Shown: in pieces, positions 34,272 to 46,192 of the stretch
Layout: the number at the start of each line of letters is the position of its first letter
How positions within the stretch are numbered: position 1 is the stretch's first letter
Assembly: GCA_029204225.1 (NCBI GenBank)
Contig: CM055111.1
Span: 16,229,019-16,293,018 of the forward strand
Direction: 5' to 3'
Length of the DNA: 64,000 nucleotides
Source: Diphasiastrum complanatum
Lineage: Eukaryota > Streptophyta > Lycopodiopsida > Lycopodiales > Lycopodiaceae
Translations under genes and position numbers: made by a program
The notes under the pieces: generated by a model
What the model was told of the DNA's origin: nothing
Database searches by the model: none
Seen by the model: only the letters and a program-made list of their open reading frames with translations

Positions 34272-34925
34272 TGTGAAAAATACAGATCCTAAGTGGATCT
34301 AAACTCCAAGATCATTGGCTTGAATGCTTGCACTCCAAACTACATAAGCTAGGAATTGGCAACACATTCTATGCTACCTAGAATGCAAAGAACTTGATCA
34401 AAAAGCATTTACCACAAATGGAAACTTCCATAAACATCAAGTGCGGCCCAAAATAGCATTATACAGTCCATAATACATCAGCCTACCACTTTTGGAAAGC
34501 ACCTAAGATCATACACAATAGCTTGAAGACAATACACACAACAATGCTCTCAATGGAGGAAGAAACAATGACAATGATCTATTGATCTCAATGAAGCATA
34601 CAAAAGGTTTCTCCAACCTGTTCTCCACGACTTCCCTACTATTTATGGATGAGGAAGATGACTCTCTCTCCTCTCTCTAGAAGGTACTTGACCCTAGATA
34701 TTCCCTATATAGGAAAATAGCTAAAAATGGCTTATATGACCAAAATACATCAAAATGGTCTCATTTTGAAGGGTATGAAGTTTGACACTTCATCATACTG
34801 AAAAAATACAGTAAATAAAAACATTGTGGCCTGGTTCACACGTGCGAAACTCCAGAACCAAAACTATTTACAATTTTAGCCAATTTAGGCCTCAAACTAG
34901 CTAGGAAATGTTGACAATTTTCACA
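34272..34925 (-). repeat. 5' LTR of Copia-A3
   Basis: 654 bp; one A shorter than the other right-hand LTRs in the GGAAAATAGC motif. It has CACACGTGCG at the G-box, as in both left LTRs, while Copia-A1 and A2 right LTRs read CACACTTGTG and CACACGTGTG. This fits a separate insertion origin from A1. Confidence 0.94.
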
Positions 34926-34930
34926 ATAAG
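34926..34930. repeat. Target-site duplication ATAAG, right of Copia-A3
   Basis: Matches 28492-28496. Confidence 0.93.
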
Positions 34931-37900
34931 GAGATAGTTGCCTGCTTCTTTGATAGCCAAGAAACCAAGTTCCCTCCAAGAAAAATAGTGTAAGCACTTG
35001 TGGATTTTCTATCCAACCTGTCTCCTGCAAAATCTGAATCTGAAAAAGCAATCAAAGTCAGATCTTCTCCTTTGTAGAATAATCCATAATCCAAGGTAGT
35101 AGATATATACCTCAAGACTCTTTTAGCCAACTTCCAATGATGTAACTTTGGATCCTGCATGTGTTGACTTAGCTTATGAACACAAAAGCTTAGATCAAGC
35201 CTAGTCATTGTTAACCATATAAGTGAGCCAATAAGACTCCTGTAAAGAGTGATGTCCACAAAGGATCTTTCATCATCTTTCATAGGAACTTTTACAGTGT
35301 GCTCCATAGGTGTATCTATGCCTTTACAATTTTCCATTTGAAATTTCTTGAGCATGGAAAGTGCATATCTACTTTGGCTTATAAATGCATGACCTTTCCA
35401 AAAATCTATTTCAAGGCCTAGAATATAGTGAAGAACTCCTAAGTCCTGCATCTTAAACTCACTACCAAGTGCATGATTAGTTTCTTCAACTAGCTTCTCA
35501 TTATTTCCACAAAAAATGATATCATCTACATAGATGAGAAGAATAATTACAAAATTATCTACAAACTTATAATATAGAGAAGGGTCATATTCACTTAAAC
35601 AAAATCCGAGTGATACGAGACAGGAGTTGAGCCTACCAAGACCTTGGTGTTTGTTTCAGTCCATAGAGACTTTTGAACAAGAGACAAACTTTTGATTCAT
35701 CACCTTCTTTCACAAAACCTGGAGGTTGCTCCATGTAAATCTCCTCCTCAAGGTAGCCATTGAGAAATGCATTAGAAACTTCAAGCTGGAACATACTCCA
35801 ATTGTGAAAACATGCAAGAGATATGAGTATTCAAATTGTTACCATCTTTGCAACTGGTGCAAAGGTGGCTTCATAATCAAGACCTTTGATTTGTGAGTAG
35901 CCTTTGGCACAAAGTCTCGCTTTATACTTATTGACAGATCCATCATGATTATACTTGATTCTGAATACCCACTTACATCCAATCACATGCATGTTGATTG
36001 GTGGCTCCACAAGCTCCCATGTGTTGTTTGACATCAAGGCTTCAAACTCTTGGGTCATTGCTCCAACCCACATCTTGGATTGAAGAGTTTCTTGGACATC
36101 TTTAAGCTTTTCATCTGATATGAAGAGAGCATGATAGGAAGCTTCACCTTCTACTTGCCTTCCTTCTTCATCACATGTGAGCCTCCTTGGCTCAGATCTT
36201 GCTCATGTAGAGTAGCTTGAGTTTGCTCCTCCTCAAGCCTCGGCCTCACCTCTTCTTGAGCAGCATCAAGATTGATGATTGTAGATCTTGCATGAGACTC
36301 CTTCATCTGTGCATCTTCCAAGTTAAACTTCTGATCTTCATGGAAGATCACATCTCTACTAACAACATTCTTGTCGAAAGAGGTTAAATAAACTTTGTAT
36401 GCTTTTTTATAGATGCATATCCTACACAAATTTCTTTTACAGCACTAAGATCTTCCTTCTTCCTAGTTTCTATAGGCACATGCACAAAGCATACACAGCC
36501 AAAAATCCTAAGATGATCTACCTTGGGCTTTTTCTTATACAACATCTCAAATGGTGTTTTTCCTCCTATTGCAAGATTTGGAAGCCTATTACAAAGATAG
36601 TTTGCACATGCAACTGCCTCTCCCCAAAATTCGTTAGGCAGAGAAGCTTCTAGCCTGATGGCTTTTGCACATTCACACAAAGCTCTATTTTGTCTCTCAG
36701 CAACTCCATTTTGCTGAGGAGTATATGAACAAGAAAACTCTCTTTGAATACCCTCTCTCTCACAAAAGTCTTTAAACTTATTGGAGGTGTATTCTCCTCC
36801 ACTGTCACTTCTCAAAGCTTTCAACTTGAAAGAAAACTGCTTTTCTAAATAAGCTTTGAAAGTAAGAAAAACATCATAGACCATGGCTTTAGAAGACATC
36901 ATATAGGTCCAAGAATATCTTGTATAATCATCTACAAAGGAAACAAATCAATTTGCTCCTCCTTTGCTCTTAGTTGATGAGAAATGAACATCAGAGTTTT
37001 CGAGCTCAAATGGTTGCTTTGTCTTGATGCTTGATCTAGGAAAAGGCCTTCTGTGTGATTTTGCCAACACACAAGCTTCACAAGGTAGAAGCTCCTTTGA
37101 CAGTGTCTTTGGTAGTCCAACAACTTTTCCTTCCTTGACCATAGATTGCATGGCTTTAAAGTTGGGATGTCCCAATCTCTTATGCCACAGATCCTCCTGA
37201 AGAACCTTGGTCTCATAAGCAATATTTGAAATGTTAGCACTCGCCCTAGAATCTAGTTTGTACAACTTACCAATTCTAGATCCTCTAGCAATAACTTCAT
37301 TTTCTCTTGAGATTATACACTTGTCAAGTTGAAATTTGACATCCAATCCACTATCAAACAACTTTACTACACCAATGAGATTCTTGGTCAATCTAGGTAC
37401 ATAAAGTACATCATGTAAGCAAAAAGATTTTGAAGATGATGCATGCAGTGGAATACTACCTATTCTTCAATCCTACACTCTACATCATTAGCTGTATAGA
37501 TTGATCTTTTTGCACCTAGATATGGTATGAGACTAGTGAAAGAGTTTCTAGAACTAGACATATGGGAACTAGCCCCACTATTTATCCACCAAACTTCTTC
37601 ATTCTTAAAAGGAAAAAATGAAAAAGTAGACATCATTAATGAATCTTCTCTTTCACTCTCAACACCCTCACACTCATCCTTATTAATAAGGTTAGCTTGC
37701 TTAGATTGGTTCTTCTTCTTGAAACACTTTGATGCATAGTGTCCTTTCTTGCCACAAAAAAAAAACTTAATCTTTGAAAGCTTCTTCTTGCCACTGGATG
37801 TTGCAGCTTGTGAGGACTGATCCTCACCACCTTCTTTGGCTTTGTCCTTCTTGAAGTGTTGTTGTCCTTTTCCCTTACCTCTTGACTTCATTAGGGCCCT

Positions 37901-37945
37901 TTTTGGACTCAAAAAGGGCCTCTTCACTAATTATAATTAGTGTTA
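34926..37945 (-). pseudogene. Copia-B gag end to RNase H, 5' truncated
   Basis: An old minus-strand copia of the same broad lineage as Copia-A and -C. From the right: end of the UBN2 gag with Lys-rich linker and a knuckle CGKKGHYASKC (37755-37720) whose first Cys is Phe; protease INSGASSHM near 37570, where the catalytic Asp is Asn; HKRLGHPN near 37165; integrase SDSGGEY near 36805 and VAERQN near 36700; RT from 36070 with YVDD near 35525; RNase H DSDFAGD near 35025, ending at the Copia-A3 insertion. Several frameshifts (about 37450, 36930, 36400, 36080, 35640) break it. No 5' LTR, primer site or gag N-terminus: homology ends near 37945. Confidence 0.9.
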
Positions 37946-38259
37946 ATGATGACATGTGTACTAATAAGAGAGTGACAACTGAGATGGAATGGTCCATATG
38001 ACATGGCATATCCAATGGTGTAAATTAGATTTTCAAATTCTAACCCACCTTCTAACTCTCCTCTAACTCTACTTCCTCAACCCCTAATAATGATGATATG
38101 AAAGGTCTCAAATTTGAATTTTAAATGAAAATATAGCTTCATTTTTCAAAGCCTTCAAACACCAGCTTTTTTTAAATCAGAATGAAAAAATAGGGGGCCG
38201 GATCTTTCGTCGGACAGTGCTCATGCATCATTCTCTCTTCTCATCCCAAATCCTTGCCA
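37946..38259. other. Stretch with no recognisable feature
   Basis: AT-rich DNA between Copia-B and Copia-D. It may contain the breakpoint that removed the 5' end of Copia-B. I see no coding signal or repeat here. Confidence 0.5.
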
Positions 38260-39690
38260 AAGTGCTACTGGATGTTAATCTGTTTGCTTCTCTTTCGAAG
38301 CCCCCCATTCTTGTAGATGAATATGCATCCATGATTGTCATTGAACATGACCATTCCTTAAGTGGTGATGCCTAATTCCACATAGAAGTTACTGATCTAG
38401 ATGTATTCCCTTGCCCCTTGGCACAATCCCATCAGTTCCACTTATGTGGATGATAGGGCCATAGATTTCTGATTGGAGCTTGCCCAGCTCATTCTCTCAT
38501 TTTCCATCAAAAATACATATCCAGATGTAGACTTTCTATCAACAATGACTCCTACCTAGTCCGAATCCACATATTCATTGATTCCTATGAAGGGTCTTTA
38601 ATAGCGCAGTCCATGCCTCAAGGTGCCTTTAAAGTATCTTAATACTCATTTGGAAACTTGCAAATGCTCCAATCTAGGGTTGACCAAGAACTAACTCAAC
38701 TTATTCGTTGCAGTAGATATATTCAACCTTGTACACACCATGGTGTACATCAATGACCCTATGAGGCTCCTGTATGGATATCATTGCATATTAGACTATT
38801 CCTCTTATGATTTTGGTGACATTTCTTAACTGAGTTTGATTCCTGGCTCAAATGGTATGTATACCAATGGGCATTGCATCTCCCATTTCATATCTTGTGA
38901 GCATCTTTTTTATATATCTTTCTTGACTAAGTTGAATGCTCCTGTCCTTTTTGCTCCTACTGATCTGAATTCCCAAACAATAGTGCAACTCACCCATGTC
39001 TTTTATTTCAGCTCTACCTTGCACTGATTTAGATTTTACGATATCGTCAACATAGATCACCATGATCATAATTTCTAAACTTGACCTTTTGAAGAAGATG
39101 TTATGATCTATGCTGCATCTCTAAAATCCTCTACTTTCAAGAAAGAATTCCATTATTTTATACCATACTCGAGATGCATGTCTGAGTCCGTACAAAGCCT
39201 TCCTTAACATGTAGACCATATCAACCCCCTGCTCAAATCCCTCAGGCTGCCTCATCTACACGTCCTCATTTAAATTAGCATAGAAAAAGTCCATTTTAAT
39301 GTCCAATTGATATATTTTCATGTCATTTATTGCACCCCAGGCCAATAGGACCCGATTGCAAAAGTCTCATCAAAATCTATCCCTTCTGTCTTGAACACCC
39401 ACTTGCATCCTATGGCCTTTCTTCTCTTTGGAAGACACACCAAATCTCATGTCATATTCTGATGTATGTATCTCATTACCTAAAGCTTGCAGGTTCCATC
39501 ATGTCCTCCTTGCTCATGCCATATCGGCAAATCTCTGAGGCACTTTCTCATTCTGGTGGGTTTCTTTTCTTTGCCACAATCTACATCTGGATGCCCTATT
39601 GTGTTTTTCTGATGCAAACACTCCCTTGACCTGTTTCTATCCCCATCTTGTTGTTGAACATCATTTAATATATTCTTTGGTATGCTTTCT
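38260..39690 (-). pseudogene. Copia-D: RT and RNase H fragment
   Basis: On the minus strand from about 39430 downward: a degenerate RT start, then YQLDIKMDFF with the first catalytic Asp (near 39300), MRQPEGFEQG, YGLRHASRVWYK, VIYVDDIV (39060-39035), MGELHYCLGIQ, QLSQERYI, then RNase H with DRKSTSGYVF near 38545. Stops and frameshifts are frequent. It is of a different copia lineage from A-C (no UBN2-lineage RT signatures). No LTR is assigned. Its left part fades near 38260 and Copia-E begins at 39695. Confidence 0.8.
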
Positions 39691-39694
39691 TGCT

Positions 39695-40686
39695 TGTCAA
39701 AAAGTGGTGTGCAGAAGATAGGTCTAACGCAAAAAGAAACGAATGAAAATAATTTGAATATCTAGAAAGAAATTTTTTGTGTATGGCGGAATAAACTATC
39801 TTCATCTTTCACAATGCATGACTACGCCTATCAATTTCAAACAAAACAATAGTGATAGAAATCACGTTTGAACTTATAGTAACTAACTTTGAAATCATCA
39901 ATACTATAGTGATTATGTAGCCAAACAATAAAGCATAAAAAATTATCAAACAAATTATTAGTTGCGAATTAGTCAGGAAGAACTAAAGAAACACATACAT
40001 TCTGAGATGAAGCTGAACGCAATAAACAATAGTATTGATTCAGTATGAAAATGAAATAGAAATAAATGAGTACAATAAGCTGCGGATCAAAGCCTCATAC
40101 TCTATGCTATCTCTGAGTGGCTAAAATGAAAGTTTGAATTAAGCGCAATGCTGGTAAGCAGTAGCGCAATAGCAATCTCTAAAACACCTCAAAAAAACGA
40201 GCTATAATGCCCAGGAGTGTTCCAGCTCGCAGGCTTGAGAGAGAGAGAGCTAACTATTCAAAAACCTCTTAAATTTTGATAATTATGATAATTTGATAAT
40301 GTCTTATACAAAGAAATTAGGTCGTCAATTGCGATCGCCAGTTGGCTGGTGATCCACTGACATCCATCCAGATCCTTGTTGTCATTGATTGCTGATAAGC
40401 GGTGAAATTGGTCGTAAACATTTTGTCTGCATAAATGAACTAAGATTGTAGCTCTGCATAAATGAATTAAAATAGCCACAGGTGACACTGTAGTTTTCAA
40501 CAGGATTTCTAATAGACAAAAAAGATGACACTGTTGTCAAACTCAGTGTCATTTTGCAAACTGTATAAAAACAATTGTAATTCTGCAGACTGTATTAGAA
40601 CATGGAAAAATCCGCAAAACTGTATAAAAAAATGGATGAAGATTAAAACCGATTAGTCAATTAGTAAGAAGGAGACTAATCCAACA
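39695..40686 (-). repeat. 3' LTR of Copia-E
   Basis: 992 bp, TGTCAAAAAG...CCAACA on the plus strand. The minus-strand purine tract AAGGGGGAG precedes it at 40687-40695. Contains a short GAGA run near 40236. Confidence 0.85.
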
Positions 40687-43320
40687 CTCCCCCTTAATCT
40701 GAATTCTTGAATGCCTTGACCTTCAAACTTAGTTCTACACAGAATCTTCTGTGTGATTCCAAACTTAATGCTTTAGTAAAAATGTCTGCTGTCATATCTT
40801 GCATTCTACAGTACTACAATATGACCTCTTTGTTGAGAAATTTGCTTCTGACAAAATGATATGTCAATTCAATGTGCTTACTCCTAGAATGAAATCTAGG
40901 ATTGGCTGATAAAACGATGGCACTTTGATTATCACAAAATAATGTCGTCGGAGCATATTGCTTCAGACCGATATCTGAAAGTAAATTCCTCAACCAAATT
41001 GCTTCCTTTGTAGCCTGAGAGGCTACGATATACTCTGATTCAATGGAAGATAGAGCTATTGAAGGCTGCTTGCGATTGTTCTAGAAAACTAGACCATTGT
41101 TGAGGAAGAATATAAATCTAGAAGTAGATTTATGAGTGTCTACATCTCCTTCCCAACTTGCATCTGTGTAACCACTGAGTAGATTGAGTTTGTCATTGTC
41201 GACTGTTCCAAAACAAATGCAAAAGTCCATAGTAGCTTGAAGATATCTCATGACTATGATAAGAGCCTTCCAATGTGTTATACCAGGGTTAGTCATATAC
41301 TGACTAAGAGAGCTGACTACAAAAGCTATGTCTGGCCTGGTACAGATCATGGCGTACATAAGAGATCCTATAATAGAATGGTAAGGATACTCACACATCT
41401 GCTGCTTCTCATGAAGTGTTTGGGGACACTGGTCCTTTGACAATCTGGTTTCTGGTTCCATTGGTGAGAGAGCGAACTTGCAATTTATCAGATTATATCT
41501 GACTAACATGTTGTAGATGTACCTCTCAACAAAACTATTTAACTGAGGTGAATAGCAGATAATGTACTGTTGCTCAATGCCATTGTTAAGGCAGTAGTCC
41601 TTGAATTCGTTGGAGATGTATTCTCTCTCGTTATCTGACCTCAGTGCTTTGATTCGTTTGTCAGTTTGATTCTCAACACGCTCTTTGAATTGTCTGAATT
41701 TGATGAAAGCCTCTGATTTTTGTTTAATGAAATAACAACTGTTCTTCTAAAGAATTCGTCAATAAAGATAATGAAATACTTTGCATCTAGCAATGAAGGA
41801 GTTTGCATAGGTCCGCATATATCTGTATGAACAACATCTAACAAATCTTTTGCTGCATGCCTATGGTTTGATCTAAAAGGAATCCTAGTCTGCTTTCCAA
41901 AGATGCAGCTATGACAGATAGGGAGATCAACCTTACCAGAAGGATAGTCGAGATCAAGGACAATGGATTGTCTGGACATGTTCAAAACAGATGCATAATT
42001 CAATTATCCTAAGCAATGATGCCATAGTCATGATTTATTGACTAGAACGAAGGTTTTCAAGGCTTGACTAGACTCAGAATAGCAATGTGAAGGAAAAGTA
42101 TATATTGATACGAAAGGTTTATTGCACATTATCTTTATAAGTAACCCTGCCTCTTGCTGAGTGCAAGGATCTTGTTACTCCTATAAACAATTTTGCATTG
42201 ATTAGATTCAAATTCTACCTTATGACCTAAATTTGTAATTCTACTCACTGCTAGCAGATTTGTAGAGAGTTTAGGAACATATAGGACCTTTGATAGTAAT
42301 TTGAATTGATCATGCTAGAACCAAAATCTTACAATATCTTTACCTTCAATAGTGTGAGTATTGTTGTCACCAAGGTGAACAAATTTCTTTGTGTTATAAG
42401 GCATGTAGGAGTTAAAGATCTCACGTTGATTGGTCATATGTTGTGTAGCTCCAGAATCCAAAAACCATGAATCACCCAAAAATGCACTTTGATCTTTGAC
42501 CATGAATGCGCCTTTGTCCACTTCGACCCGGAGAGATGATGAAACAGTGTTTGCTTATTGATCAGGTTGCTTGGCTGCATTCTTCGCTTGGAGAATTCGG
42601 CAATCCTTGATCTCATGGTTATTGCACTTGCAATACCTACAAGCATCTTCTTCTTCGATTGTAGATCTGATGATTGTGCTTGACTTTGATTTTGTTTCTG
42701 ATCCGTTGCAGTCTTCTTGGAGCTTTTCTACTTCTGTCGCTTAAAGCCTTTGTTGACATATAGAGCCTGAGAGGATGAAGAAGACGGAGTGTCTTGACTT
42801 CTTCTATTGTCTTCTTGCAGCAACATAGTTATAACTCTAGTAAGAATTAAATCTATGTGTGTCGATATGATCATCACCCAGTTCTCATATGTAGAGGGCA
42901 AACTTGAAAGCAATCATAATTGCATCTTGATCGTCTATGACTAATCCGATAGCAACCATATGTTGCAAGAGATTCTTAAGCTGGCTAATGTGACTCTGAA
43001 GAGAATCACCATTAGACATTTTGAATGTGAAGAATTTCCTTTGTAGATGTAACTTAGTAGTTACATCCCTCACATCATATAGTGAATTCAAGATGTCCCA
43101 AACGTCTCTTGACGTTTTAGCTTCAACTATGTGTCCGATCTGTGTATATGATATATTGAGGATAATAAGTGCAAAAGTTTTATCATCCTTCGATTTCCAC
43201 TTTGAGTCGTCGTCTTCAGGTTTTACTTCTATACCTGTAACAACATCCCATAATTTGTTGGCGATGAGCAAGGTCTTCATCTTAAATTTTCAGAAATGAT
43301 TATTGGATCCATTCAACTTG
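40687..43320 (-). pseudogene. Copia-E gag, protease, integrase and RNase H remains
   Basis: Reading the minus strand downward: gag 43280-42730 (FALIILNI, WDILNSLY and a LSSLPSTYENW block; best piece 131 codons), frameshifted zinc-knuckle area near 42640, protease FLDSGATQHMTN near 42455, integrase with C-H-S-C zinc ligands near 41930 and HTDICGPM near 41845. The next in-frame homology (from 41515) is already late RT/RNase H: SIIGSLMYAMICTRPD, YTDASWEGD (near 41160), SSIESEYI. The polymerase palm including YVDD is gone, with the junction near 41525. Stops occur throughout. Confidence 0.87.
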
Positions 43321-43593
43321 TCTGCAATAAGACTAGCTTTACTCTGAGAATCTATCTGGAACTTAGTCTGTCGATTGTATCGATGATGCTAAGATGCAGT
43401 AATGCCAACAAAAGGAAATAAATTATCTGATACTGAAAGGTTGAAAAGAACTAACGAGTATGATATCAATTTGATATTGAAGTAGTATTAGGCCTTGATA
43501 GAGATCACAGGTTTGATATTGTGGCAGTTTAGATAAAGGAAATAGTGATCTAGCACTGATACTATGATAGAAGCCTTGATATAAGAATGGAAT

Positions 43594-43605
43594 GCTCTGA
43601 TACCA
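43594..43605 (-). other. Primer binding site, Copia-E
   Basis: TGGTATCAGAGC on the minus strand ends at the LTR start (43606). Confidence 0.9.
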
Positions 43606-44220
43606 TGTCGAAAAGTGGTGTGCAGAAGATAGGTCTAACTCGAAAAGAAACAAATGAAAATTATTTGAGTGTCTAGAAAGAAAAATTTTCGTGTATGGCA
43701 GAATAAACTATCTTCATCTTTTACAATGCATGATATGCTACCAATTTTAAACAGAACAATAGTGATAAAAATCATGTTTGAACTTATAGTAACTAACTTT
43801 GAAATCATCATTACTACAATGATTATGTAACCAAACAATAAAGCATAAAAAATTATCAGACGAATAATTAGTCATGAATTGTTCGCGAATTAGTTGTGAA
43901 TAACTACATAAACACATACATTCTAAGATGAAGCTGAATGCAATAAAGAATAGTATTGATTCAGCATGAAAACGAAACAAAAGTAAATGAGTACAATAAG
44001 TTGCGGATCAAAGCTGCGTACTCTATGCTATCTCTGACTGGCTAAAATGAAAGTCTGAATTAAGTGCAATGCTGATAAGCAGTAGCGCAATAGCAATCTC
44101 TAAAACAACTCTAAAAAGTGAGCTAGAATGCTCAGGAGTGTTCAAGCTTGCAGGCTTGAGAGAGAGAGAGAGCTAACTATTCAAAAACTTCTTAACTTCT
44201 GATAATTCTGATAATTTGAT
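43606..44220 (-). repeat. 5' LTR of Copia-E, truncated
   Basis: Aligns with the inner 600 bp or so of the 3' LTR and then loses homology at ATAATTTGAT (44220). Left-over U3 is absent, so this copy lacks its promoter end. Confidence 0.88.
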
Positions 44221-44672
44221 GTAAAGAAAGTAGCTTTCGGTGAATATGGGTTTTTGGAGATGATGAAAGAAAAGTGTGTATGATTAAAAGGTGATACTCA
44301 ATAGTGTAACAGAAGCGTGTTGAATGCTTGCATGACACTACCCCTCAGCATGCAAAATGTTTCAAATGCGTTGTTCTCCATTGGCGATATTAGGTTTGGA
44401 GATTGTTTGTGACGGTGCTCTAAATGGAAAACACACTAGGATGGCTGATACTGGGTGGAGATGGTGTGGAAGCAACCACGGATGAACAGAACGAGAGAGC
44501 ACCAGGATCGTGTAGGAGAGCTGGAAAATTGTCAGTAGATCGTTGCCAGAGAGCTCCAGAGTTTCACTTCGTTGAGGTGCGAATGACGTCGAGGGGATGG
44601 CCTCTATGGACGCCGTCGGTTGGGTTTGGGCACGATGAGACGTGTTTATTCATTGGATTTTTAATGAGAAGT
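44221..44672. other. Unassigned sequence between Copia-E and the minisatellite
   Basis: More GC-rich than its surroundings. A 104-codon plus-strand frame (44424-44738) runs into the tandem repeat; it resembles no family I know and is not called a gene. It could be LTR or 3' sequence of the gypsy fragment to the right. Confidence 0.4.
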
Positions 44673-45042
44673 GTTAGTCGAGATTTGATAGAGTCACGTC
44701 GGTCGAAATCTGAGAGAGTCGCGTCGGTTGAAATCTGAGAGAGTCGCATCGGTCAAGATATGAGACAGTCATGTCGGTCGAGATCTGAGAGAGTCGCGTT
44801 GGTTGAGATCTGAGAGAGTCGTGTCGGTTGAGATCTGAGAGAGTCGCGTGGGTCAAGATCTGATAAAAATCCATCAGTTCAGATCTGAGCGGATCCCGTC
44901 GGTTAAGATTTGAGCTGATCCCGTCAGTTGAGATTTGAGCTGATCCCATCGGTTGAGATTTAAGTGGATCTTGTCGGTTGAGATTTAAGTGGATCCTGTC
45001 GGTTGAGATCTGACAAAATCTTGTCGGTTGAGATTTGACAAA
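44673..45042. repeat. 25-bp minisatellite, about 14 units plus a partial
   Basis: The unit is close to GTCGCGTCGGTTGAGATCTG plus AGAGA. Fourteen consecutive 25-bp units run from 44693 to 45042 with a partial unit before them. The first seven end in GAGAGA-type sequence. The last seven carry ATCCCGTC, AAGTGG or ACAAA variants that occur in neighbouring pairs. Because 25 is not a multiple of 3, it is unlikely to encode a protein repeat. Confidence 0.93.
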
Positions 45043-45364
45043 ATCTCAATATGAAGGAATGGATTTGTGTGATGCTAGTGAAGAACTTCAAGTTGAAAAT
45101 ATGAGTGTGGCCCAGAGTAGAAGTTCTTATGAAAAGAGTGTATCCCCAGGAATGTTTGTATGCTTGAGATACCAATTAGACAGAGATGAGGTGGCTAAAG
45201 TTTGAGAATCATTTTCGATGGTGTAGCCTATCATTTGTTGATCTAGAACATCCATGACCCAGGAATATGTACAGGATGAAGAGAATGCATAGAAAGTACA
45301 TAAGTAATGGTATGAAGTATAAACAAGAAACAAGGTGAAAAAGAGGCATGGAAAACTAGAACTA
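45043..45364. other. Non-coding stretch left of Gypsy-1
   Basis: AT-rich, downstream of the Gypsy-1 integrase on the minus strand. It may be its 3' untranslated region. No LTR end was identified. Confidence 0.4.
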
Positions 45365-45950
45365 CAAGCAAGAACATAAGAAAAATAGAAAGAAAGAATA
45401 AAAAATGTAAAATGTTGGGTCAACAAAAAACAACTCTTTGTAATATCGCCTTAGACGACCACCGTTTACGACAGTGTCTAGGAGGATTTCGTCAAGTGTT
45501 TGCAACTGGACTGCACCATTAGGAAAGATTTTAATAATAACATACAGCCCCTCACTTCTGAATTTCAATTTGTCGGGGTGCTTCTTGGATGTATAAAGAA
45601 GCACTTGGTCACCTAACTGTAGATCTTTATTGCATAGGTGACGGTCGTGCCAAGCCTTTTGGCATCGTTTATTAACTAGTTGTGCGTGGTAAGATATAAG
45701 TCTTGGTTCGCATAACTTGGTTAACGTAAATAGCCTGGTTTTGAGTTGTTGTTTGATTGCAACTTTTTGACTCGTAATGATGGGACTAAGAATTCTACTG
45801 GCATTACCGCCTCTTGTCCATATACTAAGTGGAAAGGGGTAACCCACCCAGTGGCTTTCTTCGGGGTGGTGCGGTAAAGCCCAAACAGCTGAGAAAAGTT
45901 TTGTTTCCTAATCAAAACGACTGGTTTCAACTATCCACTATGTGGAGTTT
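45365..45950 (-). pseudogene. Gypsy-1: integrase C-terminal fragment
   Basis: The minus strand encodes [20 protein letters not shown] and [10 protein letters not shown] near 45890-45800, then ISYHAQLVNK, a GDQVLLY motif near 45620 and a GRLRRYYKEL end near 45430. This order is typical of the C-terminal part of a gypsy integrase in plant elements without a chromodomain in view. One frameshift near 45780. It overlaps in content with the end of Gypsy-2, so it is a separate element. Nothing else of Gypsy-1 is recognised. Confidence 0.82.
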
Positions 45951-46192
45951 ACAAGATAGCTAAACATAAAATCACATCACTAGTTTATGCTAATCAACTA
46001 GTTAGTTAGTTTGTGTCGTTGCTACTCATTTCAGCTGGGCATGAAGCCCGTTGAGCTGCCAGTTGGCAGCACAAAAGATTTTCCTTTGTCTGTTTCGTAA
46101 TCTCCTGTTTGCTTTCGTTCTTTTCGTAGTTTTTGTTTCACGTCTCTTTTACGACTTTGCGGACCTAGAGTTGTGTTTGCGATTCGCGAATC

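Larger units (their letters stand above)
20815..34925. repeat. Tandem unit, copy 2 (14,111 bp)
   Basis: Same order as copy 1 but without Copia-C. It starts at the end of a Copia-A LTR and stops at the end of the last Copia-A LTR. A 1-bp deletion near 30634 and scattered substitutions separate it from copy 1. It provides the pre-insertion sequence for Copia-C. Confidence 0.95.
28497..34925 (-). mobile_element. Copia-A3, full-length copia inserted in Copia-B
   Basis: A 6,429-bp minus-strand copia with 656-bp and 654-bp LTRs and a perfect ATAAG duplication inside the Copia-B RNase H coding region. Components: 3' LTR 28497-29152, gag-pol 29148-33099, leader 33100-34258, primer site 34259-34271, 5' LTR 34272-34925. 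It is the last element of the tandem array, and its right flank is the original one. Confidence 0.95.
39695..44220 (-). mobile_element. Copia-E, old copia with RT deleted
   Basis: A minus-strand copia with a complete 992-bp 3' LTR and a 5' LTR whose outer 370 bp or so are missing. Primer site at 43594-43605. The internal region (40687-43593) is only 2.9 kb. It goes from gag to integrase and then straight to RNase H, lacking RT. The two LTRs differ by roughly 10% or more by eye, so it is much older than Copia-A or -C. No target-site duplication can be tested because the right end is lost. Confidence 0.88.

Noticed and set aside
1-34925. Possibility that the tandem copies are an assembly duplicate of the same DNA
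   Set aside because: Not fully excluded, but the copies differ by substitutions, a 1-bp deletion and a whole Copia-C insertion, and the last unit ends in a correct target duplication, so true duplication (or merged haplotypes) is more likely than simple repetition of reads.
44424-44738. 104-codon plus-strand frame entering the minisatellite
   Set aside because: No homologous motifs, and it runs into a 25-bp repeat that shifts frame each unit.
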